A stretch of DNA of 64,000 nt from Puffinus mauretanicus (Eukaryota; Chordata; Aves; Procellariiformes; Procellariidae). The position numbers and the translations under genes were made by a program. The notes under the pieces were generated by a model. The model did not search any database, had not been told where the DNA came from, and saw only the letters and a program-made list of their open reading frames with translations. Every line of letters starts with the position of its first letter. Within the stretch, counting starts at the first letter, position 1. The stretch is taken from NCBI GenBank assembly GCA_023333565.1, contig JAJKFH010000553.1, positions 496,001-560,000 on the forward strand, in the 5' to 3' direction. This document shows positions 53,916-64,000 of the stretch, in pieces.

Positions 53916-56900
53916 GAAGTTTATCTTTCAAAATTCCTGTATGTAATTACGCTGCTCTCCAGGAAGTTTCTATGTAGTGCCATCCTTGGTCATGCCATCT
54001 TTGTTTCTGCTTGCATGCAAAATATGTCATTAGGGACACGTTGCTCTCATTTTTTCTGCATATTTTACATCTTCACAATTTTTAGCTTGGCCTACTAAAG
54101 CTGCATTTCTGCAAATACTGATGGCAGTCAATAAACCTGCCTGGTGGTGGTTAATATGAAAAGCCTCTACTTCCTTATGTCTAAGGAAATACTCTGAAGC
54201 ACTAGTGTTGGAATCAGATTGAGTGCTTCATATAGGATTTAATCAGAACTTAATTGAATTTTAAGAGGATGTTGGTGGTTTGAGGTTAATTGCTTTAGCC
54301 CTGCAGCCTGAATTCTTTAGCTAGCTGACTTACCATATTAGAGATCTAAAGAAGGATTTGAGGATTGGCAAGCCAGAGAACTACATTGAAGGGATCTTGC
54401 AATTTACCTTCCTGCATGCCTAACGGCCATTCTGTCTGTGGCTGTTCTAAAGAAGCCAGCTTAGAAAAATGCTGTCTGACAACTCAGTTCTTTTGCAGAC
54501 ACTCTCCTGTCTGAAATAACAAATTTCTTCTGTAGGTGTGAACACATGGTTTCAGAGGCTCGCAGGTAAATTGTGCAGCAGCTTCACTTAATCACCTGGA
54601 TTAAAGAACGTAGGCTAGAAGAAGCAGTGGTGAAAGTGACTAGTATAACCAGAACAAATTGCTGCATCAACAAATCAGAATGAAGTTCAGTATCAGTCTG
54701 GACTCTGTTTAGTGTGTGGTCTTGTCTGTACTAGACCTGGTTCAGGAATAGATTTCTGTATGCCACGCTGTCCTTTTTTATCAGTGTTTCACTTACACCT
54801 AAATCTCCATCAGTTCCAGTTTAGTTCAGGGCTCAATGGTCTGACGGTGAGGATGGAGATGTGTAGCAAAGCAACTCCACTGACCTGTGGTCATGAAGCC
54901 TGTGATAGATGACGAGGTGACAGCATTGGGAGGGAAGGCAATAGCCTGTGTAATTTCTAGGTAAATCCACCTCTGCAGCTAAATGGATTGCTAAAACAAT
55001 CCTTGTGTTGATGAGGCTTTGCAAGCCAGGCTACTGGAGCCAATAACTAACTGTGTGCTGTTAGCACACAGCATTCCAATCAATTCATGCTTTCTTGATG
55101 CTTTTGTCCTATAACTATGCCTAATAAGGGGGATATTGCATTCAAACAAGAAGCTCCATCAGAAATGATCCTTTTCTGCTATTGCTTATTTACTTACCAG
55201 GTAAATCTGTTGTGTCCTGTCCTGTAAATGTATTTCAGCTCAGTTTCATTTGTGTTCTTCCTGACTTCCTTTTGGGGGGGGGGGAAGGGTGCGGTTATTT
55301 TGGGCTTGTGTTGTGGGTTTTTTTTGTGCAAGCGGAAAAGCCAGAGATTGCCTTTTTGAGCTTCTGAAATCAGATAGTACTGGTGAGTTTGAGAACTGAC
55401 CTGTACACCTTTCAATAGCCTATGAGCTTCTGGTCTCCTGCGTTTCAAATAACGCAATTATCGGAGTCCTCCATGTGCAGTGTAGAGAAAACACCACAAC
55501 CTATATTCCAAGACTTTGGGGTCTTTAACATCATGTTCGTAACATTTGTAATGTAACAAGATATGGCTTGCTGGATTCAGAGTAATCCACTGGGACTCCT
55601 CTGGATTGTTCTGTGGGTTGTTCTTCTTAGTGAGCTGCTTTTTTTTTGTTTTTCTAGAAGAGGCTGTGTACTATGGGCAGAAAAATGTTTTTGTTTTTTT
55701 TTTTTAAATTCAGTAGAGGAGGATGTACAGTTTTGTTAAAAATAGCACATTGTTCTGAAGGAACCTAATGCCACAATACAGCCCCTCCCCTAAACTCCCA
55801 AACTGGGAGATCTTGAATTTTGGCTGACTATTCAAGTTGAAAGGAATACTGGTAGCATAAAATTGCTTCACTGTGAAATGATCAGCATTAGCAAAACCAT
55901 GCATTAACTTTAGCTGCAAAAAGTGCTGCTTCTTACTGTGAGCAACCTTATAGCACAATTTTTCAACTGTTTCAGACACCCTTGGTTAAACCCAGCTCAG
56001 ATTGAGTCCTAGCCAGAGGTGTCTGAGGCAGCACTGACTGTGATTTGACCTGGATACCACTTCTTGTTAAATTGTGTGTTGCTGCATTGGTGACTTCATC
56101 CATAAGCACCAGAGAGCGTAAGCACAGTGAGGGTTGTGATAGCATAATGCAGGCTAGAGGCTATACACAGCAATCCTTGCATCCAATCTGATAGTATGGA
56201 GTTGCAATGAACCATATCTCTAATTGCAATGCTCCAAACTTCAAAGCAATGGACAGTGCTTGTCCCTGTCCTCTGTGTTCAGCTTGCTCTATGCTGTATT
56301 GATTTTTCTTTCCTATGTATGCTTTACTGCAAAAGCTTTTGCAGTCAAGGACTTCACAAAAACTTTTCTTACTTTGCAAACAAAAAAGGAGAAAATCTGG
56401 GTCTACAGAAGAATCAATAATGAATATGACTATAAAGATTAAAGACCAAACACTAGGGACTGAACAGTAGAAAGACCTTAGGAAGATTTCAAATGCAGCA
56501 AAAGTAAAAAAGCCAGCAGCATATCCTGCTTAAGTATCATGATCTCTTTCTGATGTGTTCTGTGTTGTTCTTCTGCACTCTGCTTTATGTTTGTAAACAC
56601 CTTGGGTGATGGCTGATTAGATTACAAGTCCTGGGAAAATGTCCCAGTATGTACAGTCTCTTCTGTCTCTTTAACTCACCCATGATTGTGATACCAAGGT
56701 GGAGTTAGAGGGTGTTTTAGAATGCAGTTTTTCTATCTGGAAAAGGCCCAGCTCTGCCTTGCTTTTGGCAACATTGACCTATAAAGGCAACATGCCCTAC
56801 TTTACAAGGTGTCTAACTACATCTTTCTGCTTGTGGCTTCGGTCTGCAACAGTCAGACTAGCTCCTTTCTGTCACTTTCTTCAGCAGACTGCTTGTCAGA

Positions 56901-57366
56901 AATCACTGGGAGATTATTTTTAGGGCTCTCCCTCAACATTACTCTGTGTATCATCCCAACTTGGAACATACTTCTTTTTGCAACCTTATAGGTTCTTATA
57001 ATAAATATCCATATGTTACTTGGTCTCAGTTACTTATTGAAATAAATTCCAAATATAAGCTTCCTTAATTAAAAGTTCTCTTCTTTCCTATCATCATGTA
57101 TTTTATTACCTCCTTTGGACTGCAGAACAGGTGTCTCTAATGGATTAACTACAGTAGAGTTAAATCCACTGGATTTTCAGCTCCCTGTGGATGTGTGAGG
57201 TATTATGGGAATACAGCTTTAGTTTGAATATCCACTACAGCTTGGCTGCTTGCAGAATGCTGAACGCTATTCTCCTAGACATCCAGACTCAAGCTCTAGC
57301 AATTGTCTGTTTATTCAAGTGAAAATCTTAGTTACTTGCTTTTTGTTCTCACTGCTTTCTTTGCAG
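53916..57366. other. Spacer upstream of BCO2 exon 2
   Basis: No gene or clear repeat recognised. The BCO2 start exon should lie here or further upstream, but its sequence is too poorly conserved for me to identify. Confidence 0.35.
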
Positions 57367-60300
57367 GTTTAAAGAATTTCCTGCCCAGCTCATCAAAAGA
57401 GCAAATCACCTTCTACAGCCCCAAGGGTTTGCAATGCATCTCGCCCTTAATGCAGACGGTAGAGGAGACCCCTCAGCCCATCCCAGTGAAGATCAAAGGA
57501 CATATTCCCAAATGGATTAACGGCAGTCTTCTGAGGAATGGTCCTGGGAAGTTTGAGTTTGGCGAGGAGAAGTAAGTCCAGGTTTGATGAGTTTGTCAAA
57601 TGACTCTGGCCTGAGTTCTGCCTAAACCTAAAGGGGACCCCCCCAAATGTCTCATCACTGTTTGGAGCACCTTGTAGTTTCTTTTTAAGTAAGGCAAGGA
57701 AGAAATGCTTATGTTATCATTCTTTTAAGAACAGTTGCTCCCTCATCTGGAAACTCCCAGTGGGCTCTCTGGGCGTTGGAGAAGCTGAGTCACAGAGAGG
57801 CTGTGACCTACTCAGAATGACGTCATGCGGGAACAGAGCCGGGGATTAAAACATCCACACTCCTAGTCCTTTGTCATTAACAAAAGTCCATCCCACGAGC
57901 ACTCTGAAATCTGGGGCAGGATTCGTAAAGTTGATTGCACTAAATTGAGTGAGTTCCTTTAGAAGCAAATCCATCTCATTCTGAAAATAATATATTAAAA
58001 TATTTCAAGAAGTCAACTACTGCCTTTGGCTTGGAATCTGCCATTCTAGCTAATTGACAAACCTAGCTCTTCCTCCAACAAAGCTGATGGCAGCAACTGG
58101 CCAAAGGTGATCATCTTATCGTATTTCCAGAGATAGACATAAGGTTTTCTCAAAGTCTCAGAGACTTCTCATTTTGGAGATAACAGCATCCGGCAAACAG
58201 CTGAGAGCTAAAGGCTCCTTCTTGTGCAGTTGGGCTTTCAGTAATAATTTCTATTCTTGTGTGCAGTAAAGCACAATTTGTATTGCCTATGCAGAAGTCT
58301 GCAGAGTGATTGCTTTACCAGTATAGATTATTTCCCCCAAAAGCGTATACATAGCATTTTCAGAAGTCCCTGAGGTCCACTTTCAAAAGTAATATAGGGA
58401 GCCCAAATCTCACTGAAAGTCAGCATCTAACTTCAGGTCCCACAGCTGCAAATACGCTTGATTTGCTTCACTCAATTAAAATGTTTTCCCAGACTCATCA
58501 CAAGGCTATGCATGTTTAAGTGTTCATGGGATCTGGGCATTAGCTTTTTGCAAACAATAATAAACCTAAAGGCAAGAGGGAACAGTATAGGAGAACATCA
58601 TATAGTGCCCAACTTTTGTTCTCTTATTTATCTCTTCCTGAAGATTTAACCATTGGTTTGATGGCATGGCCCTGTTGCATCAATTCCGGTTGGAGAATGG
58701 CACAGTGACATACCGGAGCAAGTTTCTGCAAAGCAGTTCCTACCTGACTAACAGCCAGCACAACCGCATCGTGGTCTCAGAATTTGGGACGCTGGCAATG
58801 CCAGACCCATGCAAGAGTGTCTTTGGGCGCTTCATGTCACGCTTTGAGATGCCACGTAAGAGGGTTTCTAAAAAATAAGAAATGTTCTGAGATTTTCTTG
58901 GGGAACTTGTGGTTAGGTTTCAAGGGAGATGTGAGGAAGTCTGGTAGGCCTATTCCAAGCCCATGTTTTTCTTAGAAGATGACCCCTTGGAACAACAACA
59001 ACAAAAAAAATGCAAGTTGGTGTCAGACTTAGCTGGGAGAGGCACATTCAGTTCAATGTTTTAGTGCCACTTCAGCTCACTCGATTCCAGAGTTTGTTGC
59101 AAATTTCCAACAGAAATCTTTCCCCAAAGAACACCCTGTGCAGTCCCGATAATAAGCATTACAATCTGCCGGTCTACCTGAGACACAGCTTTGCCCTTAA
59201 AACACCTTGCCTTGATAAGCTTGTAGGGTAAGTGGGCTAATCCTTCCCTTCCTGTACTAAGGTGCAGGAGATGATATGAGTAGGATGAGAGACGGTATTG
59301 CACAGAAACCTATAGGATTCTGTGTGTGTCAGGAAAGAAATTGGCTTAAATGCAAGCAAAGTACTTTCCACTAAAACAAGAACAGACCTAAAGTTTGCAA
59401 CTTGTTGCTCATGTGTGTGACCATCTTCTGCTTCTTATCTTCCCTGAGGAGAGGGATCCTGTCCTGCCATGTCATCTGTTCTCTTCAAAGGTGCTCGTAT
59501 CTTCACCCATTGGTCTGCCTAGCTCCCCAACTCCCCACCCCACCCCAGCGCTCTCAAAAAATCTCAGAACTATTTACATCCCCGATCTTTTCCAAGCTCC
59601 AGCAGGTTGTTCCTGCACACCCTTGCCTATTTGACTCTTTACATACATGTAGGCTATTCCTTACTACAAGAAGGCCTGTCCTCTGGGCTTTTCCTGTACC
59701 GACTTCAGGGTCTGTGTTCACCACACACACAATGTTCAATTGGGGGAATCGCTTTTTCCTCAGCTCTTCTCAGCCACCTGGCTAGTGAGTCTCAGCTCTC
59801 AGTGAGGAGTAGCAAGAACAGCTCTGGCTGTTGTGCACGTGTAGCTCTCAAAAGGCATCTCCCTGACTCAGTTTTAAAGTGAAAGAGAATAAGGAAGAAG
59901 AAGCATTCCCTGTCCAAGCCCTGTCACACAAGTAGCGTCCCTGCCCTCCCCTCAGCCCAAGTTGTAGCTTCAAGTCTTGCCTCTCTTGTTTCCAATGCTG
60001 TAAATCAAACATGGCACTCTTCGTATGGCTGTCAGAGGACAGGACTTTGGCTAGGGAGGAAAGGGAGAAGGATATGAAGAAATAAAAGGTCAGAAACAAA
60101 GGGCATATGAAGTATGATGATTATCTTGACTTCACTGCAGTGATTTCTACAAGAACTTGTCCCTGTCCTTTTATCCTGAACTCACCTGTGCAGACAGTTT
60201 CCTGAGTGCCTTTGTAGATTAGTGAGATATTTCTAATCAATCACAGAGGGATTAGTGTCATTGCAAATGGGTTTACTTGTTTAAACATGTCTAACTTGCT

Positions 60301-63300
60301 ATAACATGACGTGAGCTTAAACAGATCTGTGTACAACTCCGTGATTTTGTTTCAGAACCAAGTGACAATGCCAGCGTGAACTACGTTGTGTATAAAGGAG
60401 ACTATTATGTCAGCAATGAGAACATCTTCATGTACAAAGTGGACCCGGAAACGCTTGAAACGAAGGAAAAGGTGTGGGCCGATGGGATAAGGGGGTTAAC
60501 TTATGGTACAGGAGAATCAGTCCTTGCTGTTTCTAAGAGCAATAAGGGGGAACCCAGATTCCAAAAGAAATGATCAGTGCAGCTCTGGGCCATAGCCATA
60601 AGCAGCTTCATGGTGTGCTGGAGTCTCTGAAAAATCTACTTAGCAATAAGGCAGCTCTCATGAGTGAAGATTCAGTCACTGCCCACTGTAGCAAGCAAGG
60701 GGAGAGACAGATATAGACTCGTTTCCGTTTGGGTACAGCTGGCATTCTTCCAGTGCACTCACTACTTGTCTGGACTTGTCTGAACCTACCAGTATGTGAA
60801 GAATAAAAGCGCATACAGGAAGAAGTTAACATCACTGATCTCAGATCTGTATTCTTACCCATCTCTTCATTCTTCCTATCTGTTCCCTTTATCTCCATTT
60901 TACGCCAGCTTTAAACACTCCAAAATGGCCCTTCAAAGTCTTGACTAAAACCTCTGTTGCAAATGGGTGGTGAAGTCAATGTGAAGTCAAGTCAAAGTTC
61001 AGCTGCCACTTTATTTTGTCCCATGCTAGCAAGTGAACAAAAAGTCAGAGTAGAAGTCTTCCTATATGTTCTGTGCATCGTCTCACAGGAGTGTGGCTGT
61101 GTTTGAGGGAAAAATATGACTTGTGAAATGACAGCATAAGCAATAGGTCCCCCTGCCTGCACCCTTAGAAGGGATTTGGGTATTTGCTGAGCTGGACGAC
61201 TGTGAGAAGGACTGAAGAAGGATTCTGCCATTCCTGAGTCAGTATTAACTACTGCGCCTGCATGTTACCATGGACTATTTAATACCACAAAATACCAGGC
61301 TCAGCACACCCTCAGATCTCAAGGGAGGCGTTCCAGGAATCCCTCCCTCCCTACAGGATCAGTTGTAAGTCATGCAGAAACTGTTTATGAACTATAGCGT
61401 GCTACTTGCATATTGAAATGGAGAGTTTGACGATTTGCTGTTTTATCTGTTTTGTAAACCATAATGCAGTGATGAAAAGATGCATGGGTATTTTTAGTTT
61501 GAATGTTCAGCTCTGCTGAGCCATCTTGTCATTAAAAAAAAAATCCCCTTAAGCTGCTTTGTAGATGCAGACTGGTATTTTTTGGCTAAGTGAAGAAATG
61601 GAAGGGATGATTTCACATTTAAACTCTCCAATTTGAAATGCCTTAAAAGGATATGGTTTTCTAAGCTTCCAGCAGTGTGGCGCTCTTTTCTACTGGGGCC
61701 TTCCAAAGGGTCTCAGGTTGGATACCTGAAAGCCATTTTTTTAAACTTTTGGAAATGAAGCGTATCTTCCATGCTTTAATGTTTCAATGCATGGTTTGAT
61801 CTTCCTCCAACTTTTTTCTTCAGACTTTCTTCCCAACACATCCCCTCCACTGTCTGAGCCCAAACCACTCCTTAACCCAGGAATAGGAATACATGTTAAC
61901 AGTGCTCACAACTGTACCTTTGCCCTAACTGTTCCTTCTAGCTGTAGACAGTGAAGCTAAACTGTTTTCTCTGTGGGGAGAGTAAACACTGACTGTCAAT
62001 TAGCTATGGGTGCTTTCAAAAAACTTTGTGATTTTTTGGGGAGTGACTGTCTCTTCACGCATGTCTGTCTGTGGATATTACATGGGGTCCTAGCTAAAAT
62101 GCTCATATGGGCAACATTCCCACTGTGTCAGCACTTCCTGCCATTAGTAATATTCATGTCTCCCAGAGAAATGGCTAGTGCTTTTAGTCCCATTTTACTG
62201 GTAGGACTAACACAGAGAGAAACATTGTTAATTTTTCAAGGATTTCGGGAAGATTGCCGGCAAAATGAAGGCTTAAGTCCAGATCCCACGTTAGGGCCGT
62301 AATCATCAAGCTATTCTTCCTCAGACTTTCAACAAAATCAACATTTAGAAAGACTGTGGCTTGCTACAGAGCAACAGGAAACTTCTATACTGACTGAAAA
62401 TCTTTGGCACTTGCAGGTAGACTGGAGCAAATTTGTTGCAGTGAATGGGGCCACTGCTCATCCTCATTATGAGTCTGATGGGACAACATACAACATGGGT
62501 AATTCCTATGGGAGACATGGTAAGACTGGGCATAACTAGGCCTGGCTTGTGGGCAGGGTGTACCGGCTGCTTCTTGCTGCTGCTTCAAGGAGCAGTTATT
62601 GAAAAAACTCAGTGAGACCTTGGAAATGCTGTTTCTCTTTGTATCAAAATGATGGCAAACCAGATTAGTTCTTAATTCAGGGTGTCAGTCTGTCCCATAA
62701 AAATGGTTTCTCTCAGCAATTAGTTTCAGATGCTTTTGACTTTGTCCTGTGAATATCCAACAGATTCCCCTCTTCCTCTCCCAACCTTTGATGGAAAACA
62801 GGAAAATGATTTTTAAAGTCCCATCCAGCATTGAAGCCTCATCTGAAGAATTTTGACAATTAGCCACATGTTTTCCACTTACAATAATTGGCTTTTGTTA
62901 AGGACCATAAGGGTTTATACAGGAGAGAAGGTGGAATTTATTACAGTGACCTGGCTATCTTACAGCAAAGCTGAATTTTCAGGGATATTTTTCTTCTTCC
63001 CAAAACTATGAGCGTTACATCTAGTTGGGATCTAGTTACATCGACATGGCTGCTCAGAGCTAGCATTTACCATTAGTTACATGAAGGCCGCCTTCTTCAA
63101 GTGCCCAAGGCCCATGAAAACAGCCGCTGCCCTTTATTATGATACCTCAGGCTGGTTCCAGTTCACCGAACAGTTGCCCAGTTTTGATCATTTTTCATTC
63201 TTGCTGTTTTCATTTCCTTTTGGCTTTAGCAATATCTAGCTTTGCAGCACATGCTGTTTTCAGCTGGAGAGATCAAACTGTAGATTATTATTAAAATGTG

Positions 63301-64000
63301 CCATTCTTTCCTGCCTGTGTGCTCAGATTTATGAAATAAGCGTCAGTCATCACCAAGGCTCAAAGTTTTCATTTCCTTTGATACACAAGCTATGAACTTG
63401 TTTTTCTTCCTGATCCTGTTATTATAGGATACCCTAAGTTAACATAAGGAATGTATTGCAGACAGTAAAATTAGATGGCAGTCTACCAGACTGAGAAGAT
63501 CCTTCTTCTTCCTTTCAAGCTTCTTTTTTTGCTAGGTAATCCTCTGTTGATTGTTTTATTGACTTGATAACTGCCTTTTTGTTTTCTGCTCAGTTTAGCT
63601 ATGACTGTGGTTCTTCCTGTTATTCTAGGAAAACAGAAAGGAACAGAGCCTGACTTTGGTTTTATGAATATGGACAGTCTCACATCGCAGTGGTGTTGAA
63701 CACCCTTTCTCTTTTCCAGGGTCTAGGTATAATATCATTCAGGTCCCTCCACAAAAGTCAAATTGTAATGACACGTTAGAGGGAGCAAAAGTGCTGTGCT
63801 CCATTGCTCCAATGGATAAGATGAAACCCTCCTACTATCACAGCTTTGGTAAGAATGCTCTCTATTTCAAACTCTGTGGATTTAGCCTACTGTGAGGCAG
63901 AAAGGGCTGTTCACTGCCCTCTGCCCCTGAGATTTTTTATCATCTCATTTGCCTAATACTCGGATGATATCTCTTTCCTTCTCTTTTCAGGAATGAGTGA
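57367..64000 (+). CDS. BCO2: BCO2: beta-carotene 9',10'-oxygenase (partial, both ends missing)
   Basis: Mitochondrial non-heme iron enzyme that cleaves carotenoids asymmetrically; in birds it affects skin and plumage carotenoid colour. Exons 57367-57571, 58644-58855, 60356-60471, 62417-62519, 63720-63848 and 63991 to beyond the window are in consistent phase. Conserved family blocks: [76 protein letters not shown] (first iron-ligand His region) and SYYHSFGMSE (second iron-ligand His region). The first coding exon is not identified, and the C-terminal half with the remaining iron ligands is beyond the window. The donor after 60471 (AAG|GTGTGG) is weak; reading through it stays open to 60573. 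Confidence 0.94.
57750..57880 (+). repeat. Degraded MIR/CORE-SINE-like element in BCO2 intron 2
   Basis: GAGTCACAGAGAGGCTGTGACCT...GGAACAGAGCCGGGGATTAAAAC...CTCCTAGTCCTTT follows the order of the MIR core and its downstream region (CACAGAGAGG, AGAGCCGGGATT, GTCTCCTGACTC) with many mismatches. Confidence 0.45.
62170..62300 (+). repeat. Second degraded MIR-like fragment in BCO2 intron 5
   Basis: TCCCATTTTACTGGTAGGACTAACACAGAGAGAAAC...GGCTTAAGTCCAGATCCCACG follows the MIR layout (CCATTTTACAGATGAGG...CACAGAGAGG...). Weak similarity judged by eye. Confidence 0.35.

Overview
The window is vertebrate nuclear DNA, almost certainly from a bird. It has split genes with GT-AG introns, CpG-island promoters, several CR1 LINE copies with the avian 3' end (TCATAGAATCA...), an avian class III (ERVL-type) solo LTR, and an IL18 whose protein resembles chicken IL-18. 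The gene order DLAT > PIH1D2 < NKAPD1 > SDHD > IL18 < TEX12 > BCO2 > is the conserved block of human 11q23.1 (chicken chromosome 24, from memory). The species is not identifiable from the sequence alone.

Layout. 1-7.4 kb: DLAT (+), 13 exons from the first lipoyl domain to the stop; the mitochondrial presequence exon lies upstream of the window. 10.4-12.6 kb: PIH1D2 (-), complete in 5 exons. It shares a CpG-island bidirectional promoter with NKAPD1 (+, 13.06-18.04 kb, 5 exons). 20.2-26.4 kb: SDHD (+), 4 exons from its own CpG island; TIMM8B, its head-to-head partner in mammals, is not visible here. 30.9-34.0 kb: IL18 (-), with a probable 9-nt microexon and an apparently frameshifted C-terminal tail. 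36.8-37.7 kb: a CpG island, probably the IL18 promoter. 41.4-43.4 kb: TEX12 (+), with its own CpG island and one GC-AG intron. 57.4-64.0 kb: BCO2 (+), five exons and the start of a sixth; both ends are missing.

The genes are functionally unrelated neighbours, apart from sharing mitochondria as a site of action: DLAT (pyruvate dehydrogenase E2), SDHD (complex II anchor) and BCO2 (carotenoid cleavage). PIH1D2 is an HSP90 co-chaperone, TEX12 a synaptonemal-complex protein, IL18 a cytokine, and NKAPD1 a basic nuclear-type protein of unknown role.

The most notable non-genic structure is a pair of inverted, nearly identical ~1.72 kb units (27,999-29,720 and 51,468-53,187). They flank IL18 and TEX12. 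Each joins a 5'-truncated CR1 to the same ~560 bp of non-CR1 DNA, and the differences between them are concentrated in one short patch. I found no new multi-gene system; the findings concern gene structure, repeats and a few unexplained exon-like reading frames. Exon boundaries were read by eye from splice sites, phase and remembered orthologues, so a few could be off by a base.
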